Assembly: GCA_001917125.1 (NCBI GenBank)
Contig: MNTU01000046.1
Location: 35,697-87,471 of the forward strand
DNA: 51,775 nucleotides
Source of the DNA: Azospirillum sp. 47_25
GTDB lineage: Bacteria; Pseudomonadota; Alphaproteobacteria; RF32; CAG-239
Reading direction: 5' to 3'
Shown one piece after another: positions 1 to 8,505 of the stretch. The notes below the pieces were generated by a model. The model was not told the origin of the DNA, did no database searches, and saw nothing but the letters and a program-made list of their open reading frames with translations. Numbering within the stretch: the first letter of the stretch is position 1; each line of letters begins with the position of its first letter. Both the position numbers and the translations under genes were made by a program.

Positions 1-1536
<1,536 letters not shown>

Positions 1537-1538
<2 letters not shown>

Positions 1539-1640
1539 AATGTGCTAAATGCAGGTCATGCTTGAAATTTTGTCGTTTGTGTATTGATTTATACACGTCC
1601 CTTCAAAATTTCTTCGCAGCACCTGCATTTAGCACATTTT
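1537..1640 (+). repeat. Three-tier nested palindrome, family I copy 1 (terminator-like)
   Basis: Three nested inverted repeats: outer arms 1537-1556 and 1621-1640 (20 bp, perfect), middle arms 1564-1572 (GAAATTTTG) and 1604-1612 (CAAAATTTC), inner arms 1579-1584 (GTGTAT) and 1591-1596 (ATACAC). The outer left arm begins in the stop codon of the preceding gene, and the right arm runs into a T-rich tract (1637-1644), so it could terminate that gene. Its core (about 1557-1620) recurs at 1653-1712 and 46644-46707 with different arms. Confidence 0.85.
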
Positions 1641-1652
1641 CTTTAAGGCAGC

Positions 1653-1712
1653 CATGCCTGAAATTTTGTTGTTCGTGTATTGCTTTATACATATCTTTTC
1701 AAAATTTCAGGC
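1653..1712 (+). repeat. Nested palindrome, family I copy 2
   Basis: Second copy of the core, starting CATGCCTGAAATTTTG. The middle arms are 1656-1668 and 1700-1712 (13 bp, perfect). The inner arms are GTGTAT 1675-1680 and ATACAT 1687-1692 with one G-T pair. It sits between two convergent genes, about 96 bp from copy 1. Confidence 0.8.
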
Positions 1713-1725
1713 CGCCTGTTTTGTC

Positions 1726-2571
1726 TTATTTTTTGTTCAGCGGAAAGATTTGAACATTAGTGTTCATTTCAACTTTTTCTTCGGTGACGGCAGGCGCGGC
1801 CGCTGTTCCGTTAAGCAGGGAGCTGACGCTGCGTCCGGCGCTTTCCGGCTGACGGAGTTCCGGAGCCAGGGGATAAGCGTCTTTGGGCAGGCGTATCATC
1901 ATATAGCCCGAACCGCCGCCATAAGCGGGGCCGGAAAAGCCGATGGAATAATAGCCGCCGATAAAGCCGTAGTCCAGGTCAATGTAATCAATTGCAAACA
2001 GCGTTTTAATCGTTGTCTGGCCGATGGTGGTCATTTTGCAGTTATAGCCGGCGTCTTCCAGAATGATGTTATTGACATTTTTGACATACATCAGGCTTTT
2101 GGCGGGAACACAGCTCGGGGTCTGTCCGTTGTAGGTAACATTGTAGTTGAGAACCAGTCCCAGTTTGGTGGTGCCGCTGCCGACAGAAACGTCGGTGATT
2201 TTAACGGCGTCGATATAGGCGTAAGCCGGAGTGATGCCGACGGTTATCGGCATGGTGATGAAAGTTTCGGTGCAGGTATGGCTGCCGGGGTTGGCGGCGC
2301 AGATAAGGGCGGTTTTGTGATTATTGTTGTCAAAAAGGTGGAGCAGGCTGTTGTATATGTACTCTCTGGACATGGACAATTTGGCGGCAGCGCATTGTTT
2401 GCTGCGGCAGACGACGACTGAATTCGGCATTTTTATCGGCGCATCATAAGCGGCGCCGCCGTCTTTTTCAAAAGGATGGTCCAGAAAGTTAAATGTGCTC
2501 TGGAAATTGCAGCCGCCGACGGCCAGCAAGGCCAAAACCGACAGGCTCTTTTTGGTGATAATCTTCAACAC
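1726..2571 (-). CDS. Predicted lipoprotein of unknown function
   Basis: A 281-residue protein starting at GTG (2569-2571) with an AAGGG ribosome site about 10 bases upstream on the minus strand; no better ATG precedes the signal peptide. The N-terminus is basic, then hydrophobic, and ends in a lipobox (AVGGC, Cys21), so the mature protein should be lipid-anchored, probably in the outer membrane. The body has scattered cysteines, a Gly/Tyr-rich stretch (residues ~205-230, with GGYYSIGFSGPAYGGGSG) and a Pro/Ala/Glu-rich tail. I recognise no family. It is convergent with the Glu-Pro-rich protein gene, separated by the nested palindromes, and divergent from the thermonuclease gene. Confidence 0.8.
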   Translation of the reverse strand: MLKIITKKSLSVLALLAVGGCNFQSTFNFLDHPFEKDGGAAYDAPIKMPNSVVVCRSKQCAAAKLSMSREYIYNSLLHLFDNNNHKTALICAANPGSHTCTETFITMPITVGITPAYAYIDAVKITDVSVGSGTTKLGLVLNYNVTYNGQTPSCVPAKSLMYVKNVNNIILEDAGYNCKMTTIGQTTIKTLFAIDYIDLDYGFIGGYYSIGFSGPAYGGGSGYMMIRLPKDAYPLAPELRQPESAGRSVSSLLNGTAAAPAVTEEKVEMNTNVQIFPLNKK

Positions 2572-2739
2572 GACTTTATACCCTTTGTGTTCTTCATGAA
2601 AAACCTGCCCCTATCATAAGCTAAAGATTATAAAACAACAAAGTTTTTTTTCAGGTTATCAAGCGTATTTTAGGGGAAGACTCGGGGAAGGTCTTGCTAT
2701 CGGCGGAAATAGGTTTATAGTCGGAATAAAGGAGGGAAA

Positions 2740-3195
2740 ATGCGTTTTTGCGGATTGTTTGTTTTGTTGCTGCTGGGAGCCGGGAACGCGGCGGCGGAAG
2801 TACGGGCGGTTGACGGCGACAGTCTGGTTGCGGAAGGCAGGCGGGTGCGTTTGCTGGGAATTGACGCGCCGGAGTATGCCCAGACATGCGGTGATGCCCG
2901 GGGCTGTGATTATCCCTGCGGGCGGGAGGCACTGGCTTTTTTGCAGAAGCTGATTGCTTCGGAAAAAGTCGAATGCCGCAAAAAACAGCAGGATATTTAT
3001 AAGCGGGATTTGAGCATTTGTTATGCCGGCGGCCGGGATATTAACCGTCTGATACTGGAAAACGGCTGGGCGGTAGTTTACCGCAGCGATAATCCCGATT
3101 ATCTGGCGGCAGAGGAAAATGCCCGCCGAAACAAACGCGGAATCTGGCAGGGAAAATTTATGAAACCGGAATTGTATCGGATTTTGATGAAATGA
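2740..3195 (+). CDS. Secreted thermonuclease (staphylococcal nuclease-like)
   Basis: A 151-residue protein with an N-terminal signal peptide (residues 1-19, ending AAA) and one SNase-like domain. The signature is present: VDGDS with Asp25 and Asp27, RRVRLLGIDAPE with the basic patch and Glu45, and YKRDLSIC with Arg89, matching the Ca-binding Asp, catalytic Arg/Glu and second Arg of micrococcal nuclease. Four cysteines between residues 50 and 80 suggest disulfides after export. It should cut DNA and RNA endonucleolytically in the periplasm or outside. A strong AGGAGGG site lies 4 bases before ATG. It stands alone; the next genes (rplU) have their own promoter. Confidence 0.9.
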   Translation: MRFCGLFVLLLLGAGNAAAEVRAVDGDSLVAEGRRVRLLGIDAPEYAQTCGDARGCDYPCGREALAFLQKLIASEKVECRKKQQDIYKRDLSICYAGGRDINRLILENGWAVVYRSDNPDYLAAEENARRNKRGIWQGKFMKPELYRILMK

Positions 3196-3226
3196 CCGGA
3201 AAAGTGCATTTTTGCACAGATTCTTG

Positions 3227-3254
3227 TTGACAGAGCTGAAAACTTATGTATATT
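3227..3254 (+). promoter_or_regulatory. Sigma70-type promoter for rplU-rpmA
   Basis: TTGACA at 3227-3232, a 16-bp spacer and TATATT at 3249-3254, about 48 bp before the rplU ATG. A small GTGCA-TTTT-TGCAC hairpin lies just upstream (3204-3217). Confidence 0.7.
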
Positions 3255-3302
3255 GCAAGCAACGTTTTATGTTTAAAATAACGAAAAATTAGGTGAATAA
3301 AA

Positions 3303-3605
3303 ATGTACGCAGTAATTAAAACAGGCGGAAAACAATACAAAGTCGCCTCAGGTGATGTTGTTAAGTTGGAAAAAATCGCCGGTGAAGAAGGTAAAGAAGT
3401 AGTTTTTAACGAAGTTCTGGCTTTGGACGATACCATCGGTACGCCGTTGGTTGCCGGTGCCAGCGTTAAGGCTAAAGTATTGAAGCAGACCAGAGATGAC
3501 AAAATTATTGTCTTCAAAAAGAAAAGAAGACAGAATTACCGTCGCAAGAACGGCCACAGACAGAGCATCACTTTGGTTAAAATTACCGACATTCTCGGTA
3601 AATAG
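3303..3605 (+). CDS. rplU: 50S ribosomal protein L21
   Basis: A 100-residue protein of the usual L21 length. It opens with [20 protein letters not shown], the conserved L21 N-terminus, and carries the basic C-terminal region [16 protein letters not shown] that binds 23S rRNA, followed by TLVKITDI. It is a structural protein of the large subunit. An AGGTG site precedes ATG. rpmA follows after 22 bp and obgE after that, the order found in most proteobacteria, so co-transcription of rplU and rpmA is expected. Confidence 0.98.
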   Translation: MYAVIKTGGKQYKVASGDVVKLEKIAGEEGKEVVFNEVLALDDTIGTPLVAGASVKAKVLKQTRDDKIIVFKKKRRQNYRRKNGHRQSITLVKITDILGK

Positions 3606-3627
3606 TTAGGTTTTAGGAGATTAAATC

Positions 3628-3882
3628 ATGGCACATAAGAAGTCAGGCGGCAGCTCAAACAACGGACGCGATTCCGAAGGACGCCGTTTAGGTTTGAAAA
3701 AGAGCGGCGGTCAGTCCGTTATTCCGGGCAACATCATTATCCGCCAGCGCGGCACCAAATATCACCCGGGTGAAAATGTCGGTCTGGGTAAAGACCATAC
3801 GATTTTCGCTACGGCTGAAGGCAAAGTTGAATTCAGCAAAAAAGCCGGTGACAAGACAGTCGTTTCTGTTGTTACCGAGTAG
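3628..3882 (+). CDS. rpmA: 50S ribosomal protein L27
   Basis: An 84-residue protein with the conserved L27 N-terminus [20 protein letters not shown] and the motif [16 protein letters not shown]. In other bacteria the N-terminal tail reaches the peptidyl-transferase centre and helps place the tRNA end. There is no N-terminal extension that would need the Firmicutes-type processing protease. A TAGGAGA site lies 8 bases before the start. It is followed by a rho-independent terminator, so obgE may be transcribed at a lower level or from its own promoter. Confidence 0.98.
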   Translation: MAHKKSGGSSNNGRDSEGRRLGLKKSGGQSVIPGNIIIRQRGTKYHPGENVGLGKDHTIFATAEGKVEFSKKAGDKTVVSVVTE

Positions 3883-3906
3883 TTGAAAGTTCAATCAACA
3901 GGTGGA

Positions 3907-3936
3907 GGGGGTGTCTAACATCCCCTTTATTTTTCT
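3907..3936 (+). terminator. Rho-independent terminator after rpmA
   Basis: An 8-bp stem (3907-3914 with 3918-3925, one G-T pair) around a CTA loop, followed by a T-rich run at 3926-3936. It separates rplU-rpmA from obgE. Confidence 0.75.
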
Positions 3937-3984
3937 AATCGGAAGATTACTTTGAAAGTATCTTTTCTTTGGATTGTAAAGTAG

Positions 3985-5052
<1,068 letters not shown>

Positions 5053-5099
5053 ATTTTACAATCGGATTGACGGAATCTAAATATAAAAGGAGTTATGAC

Positions 5100-5462
5100 G
5101 TGGCGAAAGCAGCTGTTCAACAAGATGAAGACAAGGTCTTGGAAATTATTGAAAAAACATTGGATGACAACAAAGCCGAAGATGTTGTTGTTATTGACCT
5201 TCGCGGCAAAACTTCGATTGCCAACCAAATGGTGGTTGCCAGCGGTACATCGCAGCGTCATGTCGCTTCTCTGGCGGAGAAAGTTCAGGAAAATCTGAAA
5301 GCAGCCGGTTTTTCTTCTACGATTGAGGGTGAAGAGAAAGCCGATTGGGTTTTGATTGATGCCTTTGATGTCATTGTTCATATTTTCAAGCCGGAAGTGA
5401 GGGCGTTTTATAGTTTGGAAAAAATGTGGTCCTCTTTAAAAATTCGTTCTGTGGACAACTAA
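5100..5462 (+). CDS. rsfS: Ribosomal silencing factor RsfS
   Basis: A 120-residue RsfS/YbeB/iojap protein. I place the start at GTG 5100 because AAAAGGAG ends seven bases upstream; the frame stays open further 5' to 5037, but that extension overlaps obgE and adds nothing conserved. Family motifs are visible: DVVVIDLRGKTSIANQMVVASG, then DWVLIDAFDVIVHIFKPEVRAFYSLEKMW. RsfS binds L14 on the free 50S subunit and blocks joining with 30S when nutrients are short. In many bacteria rlmH follows directly; here about 2 kb of accessory DNA separates them. The final codons and stop recur as an imperfect repeat downstream. Confidence 0.95.
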   Translation: MAKAAVQQDEDKVLEIIEKTLDDNKAEDVVVIDLRGKTSIANQMVVASGTSQRHVASLAEKVQENLKAAGFSSTIEGEEKADWVLIDAFDVIVHIFKPEVRAFYSLEKMWSSLKIRSVDN

Positions 5463-5478
5463 TACAGAATTTTCAAGA

Positions 5479-5522
5479 CGGAAGTTTCCTCACGTACTAG
5501 TGTGTACGCTGCGGTACTTCCG
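5479..5522 (+). repeat. Nested hairpin, family II copy 1 (terminator-like, after rsfS)
   Basis: Outer arms CGGAAGT 5479-5485 and ACTTCCG 5516-5522; inner arms CGTAC 5493-5497 and GTACG 5504-5508. A T-rich tract follows (5524-5540). The core contains CTCACGTACT (5489-5498), which recurs exactly in the next hairpin. Confidence 0.65.
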
Positions 5523-5606
5523 CTTTTAATTCTTATTATTTGTCACACATACCAAATTTTTAGGTAAAGTTTGTTCTGTGGCCGATTAATACAGATTTAG
5601 CAGGTT

Positions 5607-5631
5607 GGCAAAATGCTCACGTACTTTTGCC
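5607..5631 (+). repeat. Hairpin, family II copy 2
   Basis: Arms GGCAAAA 5607-5613 and TTTTGCC 5625-5631 enclose the core TGCTCACGTAC, sharing the 10-mer CTCACGTACT with copy 1 but with unrelated arm sequence. Confidence 0.6.
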
Positions 5632-5701
5632 CATTCCGACTAAGTTGCTGTATCGTTGCGCTGTCACTAGCTTGAAAATCAACAAACTTTGTCTGTTGTC
5701 A

Positions 5702-5773
5702 GAAAACAATTCACCGGATTGTTTTCTTTCCGCCAGTGCTTTTCGGCGAAAAATAGTCCCCCAGACTATTTTT
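5702..5773. repeat. Two further perfect inverted repeats
   Basis: GAAAACAAT 5702-5710 pairs with ATTGTTTTC 5718-5726, and AAAAATAGTC 5749-5758 pairs with GACTATTTTT 5764-5773. Both have short loops (7 and 5 bases). Their role is unknown; they add to the dense hairpin structure between rsfS and the VirB2-like gene. Confidence 0.6.
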
Positions 5774-5876
5774 ACTGCCGCAGTACTCCGCTTTTTCCCC
5801 CTTAAAATCTTATTACTCGCCGCATATAATGTTTAGTTCTACGGACAACTAATACAAAAATATCAGGTTACTTTGG

Positions 5877-5901
5877 GCCTCCCGGAAGGGAGGCTTTTTT
5901 T
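5877..5901 (+). terminator. Rho-independent terminator
   Basis: GCCTCCC 5877-5883, loop GGAA, GGGAGGC 5888-5894, then seven T (5895-5901). It closes the rsfS-side repeat region before the VirB2-like gene. Confidence 0.85.
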
Positions 5902-6020
5902 GTGTAACAAAAAATTCATGAAAAAAGTTCGTGCATTTTTAAAATAAGTATATTATTCTAAAAGCAGGCTGATTTTTATGTCAGTCCAAGAATGGACTTT
6001 AGAATTAGAGGAGACGGAAC

Positions 6021-6359
6021 ATGAATTTTTTGAAAAAGAATCTTTTTACCGTTTGCGGTTTGGTTTTGCTGGTAACAATGGGGTTGTGCAGCGAGGCTTG
6101 GGCAGACGGTGCCAGTTTAATGACGACGGCGCAAACCAAAACCCGTAATGTGTTTGACAATGTCAAGACGATTACTTTTATTATCGGCGGTTTCGGCTTG
6201 GTCGGGATTGCTTATTCGGCAATTATCGGCAAGGTTAATTTGAAGTGGTTTGCCGGTTTGGCTTTGGGCTTGGCTATTTTGGCCGCCGCCGGGTCAATCG
6301 TTGAGTATGCGACAGGTTCAACCGATGCCGGTTTGGCAACGACTTTCGGCAATATCTGA
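6021..6359 (+). CDS. VirB2/TrbC-like pilin, orphan
   Basis: A 112-residue protein with a signal peptide (residues 1-29, ending SEAWA) and two hydrophobic segments (about 50-72 and 75-97) joined by a short basic turn, GKVNLKW. This is the size and layout of VirB2/TrbC major pilins of type IV secretion and conjugation systems, which are cleaved and stored in the inner membrane before pilus assembly. An AGGAG site precedes the ATG. No other virB/trb gene is in the window, so it may be a solitary pilin serving a distant locus or a small membrane protein of similar shape. A TATATTAT stretch at about 5950 may be its promoter; a strong terminator follows. Confidence 0.65.
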   Translation: MNFLKKNLFTVCGLVLLVTMGLCSEAWADGASLMTTAQTKTRNVFDNVKTITFIIGGFGLVGIAYSAIIGKVNLKWFAGLALGLAILAAAGSIVEYATGSTDAGLATTFGNI

Positions 6360-6411
6360 CAGGTTTACCTATTATTATGTTCTCCGGAAAATTTAGCAAA
6401 ACTTCGTGGAG

Positions 6412-6446
6412 AAAAAAGCCCGCGTTCCTAAACCGCGGGCTTTTTT
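6412..6446. terminator. Bidirectional rho-independent terminator
   Basis: GCCCGCG 6418-6424 and CGCGGGC 6434-6440 around a 9-base loop, with six A before and six T after (6441-6446). It serves the VirB2-like gene on the plus strand and the convergent small gene on the minus strand. Confidence 0.85.
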
Positions 6447-6463
6447 AGAGGTTGAACAATTTT

Positions 6464-6793
6464 TTAATAAAAACGGCGGTCGATAAAATGGGCGGTTGTT
6501 CCGCCGCATTTGACAAAGAAGTAACCGTCCTGCTGTTGCCATATCCAGCCCCGGGTTTTGTGCTTAAAACCCGGAAGCTGTATCCAAGTCAGGGTCAAAT
6601 CGGCTGTCCGGGGCGGAAAATCCATAAATTTCCGGCAGAAGTTCAGCACTTGTTTGAGCGTGTAAACGGCCTTGTCGTTGGTTGCGACGGTAACCAGGCC
6701 GGTTTCTACTTTTTCATCTTCTCCGGCGTTTTCGAATAATTCGTCGTTTTTCTTCAGGTATTCCTGAATTTTTGTTTTTGCTTCTTGTTTCAT
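6464..6793 (-). CDS. Small protein of unknown function
   Basis: A 109-residue, probably cytosolic protein: charged N-terminal helix (Lys/Glu-rich, residues 1-30), then a more hydrophobic part rich in Trp, Phe and Gln (GWIWQQQDGYFFVKCGG at about 81-97). No signal peptide or known motif. It starts 11 bp downstream of the HAD-like gene on the same strand and ends at the shared terminator, so the two are probably one transcript from the promoter at 7328-7356. I do not recognise it. Confidence 0.65.
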   Translation of the reverse strand: MKQEAKTKIQEYLKKNDELFENAGEDEKVETGLVTVATNDKAVYTLKQVLNFCRKFMDFPPRTADLTLTWIQLPGFKHKTRGWIWQQQDGYFFVKCGGTTAHFIDRRFY

Positions 6794-6804
6794 AATAGTA
6801 AAAT

Positions 6805-7290
6805 TTATAGATGTTTTTGTTTATGGGCGATTTCTTCGGCAAGTTTTACCATTGAGAGAAAAACTTTGTGGGTAATGCCGTCGAACGTATCGGTTTGAAA
6901 ATAGTTTAATCCCTGATTTTCATACCAGAAGGGTTCATCATCCAGAACCAGATGATGTTGAACCTGATATTTTTGCAGGATATCCCTGACGTAGAGCTGG
7001 CGATCGGTTCGTACCGGGGTTATTTCAATTTCCGGATGCAGGAAGAGGTTATCAACCTGGTAAACCTTTCTGAACATTTGTTCCAGTTCTTTCCGGCTGT
7101 ATTTTCCCGGGCTGGATGAAATCGGAATGAAGTAGGCGGGCAGGGCTGCTTCCCATGCTATGTAGGAGAGGACCCTTATCATTGAATGGCTGAAAGGAGC
7201 CTGTTCCCGATTGTGATAAGTCGGAAATCCTTCCGCATAAGTTTTGACCACGCCGTCATAATCGACAAACATATATAAGTACGTATTCAT
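6805..7290 (-). CDS. HAD-like hydrolase domain protein
   Basis: A 161-residue protein. Near the N-terminus it has FVDYDGVVK (Asp10, Asp12), the DxD nucleophile motif of haloacid dehalogenase-fold phosphatases, and later LVLDDEPFW (residues ~115-123), which fits the acidic motif IV of that fold. The short length and lack of a large cap resemble the compact HAD domains found in some RNA-repair and stand-alone phosphatase proteins. The substrate is unknown. It is the first gene of a two-gene minus-strand unit and has its own promoter with the TTTAGACAAAA spacer motif. It belongs to the accessory stretch between rsfS and rlmH. Confidence 0.7.
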   Translation of the reverse strand: MNTYLYMFVDYDGVVKTYAEGFPTYHNREQAPFSHSMIRVLSYIAWEAALPAYFIPISSSPGKYSRKELEQMFRKVYQVDNLFLHPEIEITPVRTDRQLYVRDILQKYQVQHHLVLDDEPFWYENQGLNYFQTDTFDGITHKVFLSMVKLAEEIAHKQKHL

Positions 7291-7327
7291 GATAATTGGT
7301 TTTAATTAATAATAAAAAGATAGTCAG

Positions 7328-7356
7328 ACTATGCCTTCTTTTGTCTAAAATGTCAA
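7328..7356 (-). promoter_or_regulatory. Promoter with TTTAGACAAAA spacer motif (HAD-like gene)
   Basis: Minus strand: TTGACA at 7356-7351, a 17-base spacer containing TTTTAGACAAAA, and CATAGT at 7333-7328. The start codon is about 38 bases downstream. The same spacer 11-mer, in one or the other orientation, lies in the promoters at 27102-27130 and 43738-43766. Confidence 0.65.
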
Positions 7357-7423
7357 TCATAACTTAGGGCTTGTTTTGCCGCCGCGTTCAATGTTAAACT
7401 GTCTGGAATTTATGGAGGATGAA

Positions 7424-7864
7424 ATGAAAGTTTTAATTATAGCTATCGGCAAGTGCAGGAAGAATTCTCCCGAAGCGCAGATTATTGCGGAGTATATCAA
7501 ACGTTCAGGCTGGGAAGTGGTTGTTAAAGAAAAGGATAATGCCACACAGGCGGAAGAGGCAAAATTTTTGCAGGAATCCATTCCCGCCGGAGCCAAAGTT
7601 ATTGTTCTTGATGAGCGCGGGGAAAATATCAAAAGTTTGGAATTGGCGCACCGAATCGAAAACTGGATGCTGAACGGCTGTTCTGAAATTTGTTTTTTAA
7701 TCGGCGGCGCTGACGGACATTTGCCTTCAACCCGTGAACGAGCCGACATGCTGCTGTCTTTCGGCAGGCTGACTTTACCGCATATGCTGATGCGGGCGGT
7801 TCTTGCCGAGCAGATTTATCGGGTTCAGACGATTATCGCTCATCACCCTTATCATCGGGAGTGA
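7424..7864 (+). CDS. rlmH: 23S rRNA (pseudouridine1915-N3)-methyltransferase RlmH
   Basis: A 146-residue SPOUT methyltransferase starting at ATG 7424 with GGAGGA five bases upstream; the frame extends to a TTG at 7376 but that part is not family-like. Hallmarks: N-terminus MKVLIIAIGKCRK, the SAM-binding knot LIGGADGH (residues ~102-109), LTLPHMLMRAVLAEQIYR and the C-terminal HPYHRE. RlmH methylates pseudouridine 1915 in helix 69 of 23S rRNA on the assembled 70S ribosome. Normally next to rsfS; here separated from it by accessory DNA. Confidence 0.97.
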   Translation: MKVLIIAIGKCRKNSPEAQIIAEYIKRSGWEVVVKEKDNATQAEEAKFLQESIPAGAKVIVLDERGENIKSLELAHRIENWMLNGCSEICFLIGGADGHLPSTRERADMLLSFGRLTLPHMLMRAVLAEQIYRVQTIIAHHPYHRE

Positions 7865-7956
7865 AAAGCTTTCTCCCTGTTTATGCATGCTTTTGGATTT
7901 GAATATTAACGGTGCACTTATCCGAACTCTTTGATTTTGTGTCAGGCCGGTATCAT

Positions 7957-7979
7957 AAAAAAAGCGGCCCTGAGGCCGC
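7957..7979 (-). terminator. Rho-independent terminator (minus strand)
   Basis: GCGGCC 7964-7969 and GGCCGC 7974-7979 around CTGA, with seven A at 7957-7963 that read as a T run on the minus strand. It terminates the 133-residue gene at 8003-8404. Confidence 0.85.
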
Positions 7980-8002
7980 CGGTTAAACTGTCAGACTTTG
8001 GA

Positions 8003-8404
8003 TTACTTATAGACGGCGAGGGTTTGACCGTCAAAGATTTTTTTGATTTCGGCAATGCAGTGTCTGCTTTTTTTGCCGATTTTGTAAATGCGCTGATCCA
8101 AGACATACAGACCGTTGTTGCCGATAGCGAGGATGGTCTGACTGTCTATGATCGTCAGATACAGCTTGGCAGGAATGTCGTCTTCGCCTTGAACTCTTTC
8201 AATCTTTTGGAGGGAAAGCTGTTCATATTCCAAGCAGTGCTGGAAAATTTCCATAGCGGTCTGAATGTCTTCGACCGGCTGCTTGAAAGTCAGAACCGGT
8301 AAATTGCGAGCCGGAATTCCGGTATTGAGCGCGTTGCTGTTGTTGGTAAACTGCCGGCGGATGTCAGCGATTAATTCTGTCTGAGAGAAATTAAGCTTTT
8401 TCAT
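8003..8404 (-). CDS. Small protein of unknown function
   Basis: A 133-residue, probably soluble protein starting at ATG (8402-8404). It has an N-terminal helical part (KLNFSQTELIADIRRQFTNN) and a C-terminal half with alternating hydrophobic strands (YLTIIDSQTILAIGNNGLYVLDQRIYKIG) ahead of a basic helix. There is no signal peptide or transmembrane segment. I recognise no family. It is a single-gene unit: its own minus-strand promoter lies at 8448-8477, a strong terminator follows, and the uvrB gene downstream of that promoter region ends at 8506. Confidence 0.65.
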   Translation of the reverse strand: MKKLNFSQTELIADIRRQFTNNSNALNTGIPARNLPVLTFKQPVEDIQTAMEIFQHCLEYEQLSLQKIERVQGEDDIPAKLYLTIIDSQTILAIGNNGLYVLDQRIYKIGKKSRHCIAEIKKIFDGQTLAVYK

Positions 8405-8447
8405 TTTTTAATAATTTTAAGTGTTATAAAAATAGAAAATTTGCTTT

Positions 8448-8477
8448 CTATTATGTCTAATTTCTGTCAATTGTCAA
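8448..8477 (-). promoter_or_regulatory. Promoter (minus strand) for the 133-residue gene
   Basis: Minus strand: TTGACA at 8477-8472, an 18-base spacer, TAATAG at 8453-8448. The spacer ends in TTAGACA directly before the -10 box, a partial match to the TTTAGACAAAA motif of three other promoters but at a different position. Confidence 0.55.
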
Positions 8478-8505
8478 GATTTAATTGTGTCGGGAAATTT
8501 TTTTG

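Larger units (their letters stand above)
5446..5869 (+). repeat. Triplicated rsfS-end sequence in a hairpin-rich gap
   Basis: The sequence around the rsfS stop (GTTCTGTGGACAACTAATAC, from 5446) recurs imperfectly at 5573-5606 and 5836-5869. The last two also share a CAGGTT tail. Each copy is followed by a terminator-like hairpin (5479-5522, 5607-5631, 5877-5901). The whole gap 5463-6020 has no convincing gene: an open frame at 5627-5836 lacks a ribosome site and runs through inverted repeats. Confidence 0.7.

Noticed and set aside
1654..2421. Long plus-strand open frame opposite the lipoprotein gene
   Set aside because: Antisense shadow of the minus-strand lipoprotein gene, which has a signal peptide and lipobox; no start signal on the plus strand.
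5627..5836. Open frame of 69 codons in the gap after rsfS
   Set aside because: It runs through several inverted repeats, has no ribosome site, and its composition reflects the repeats.
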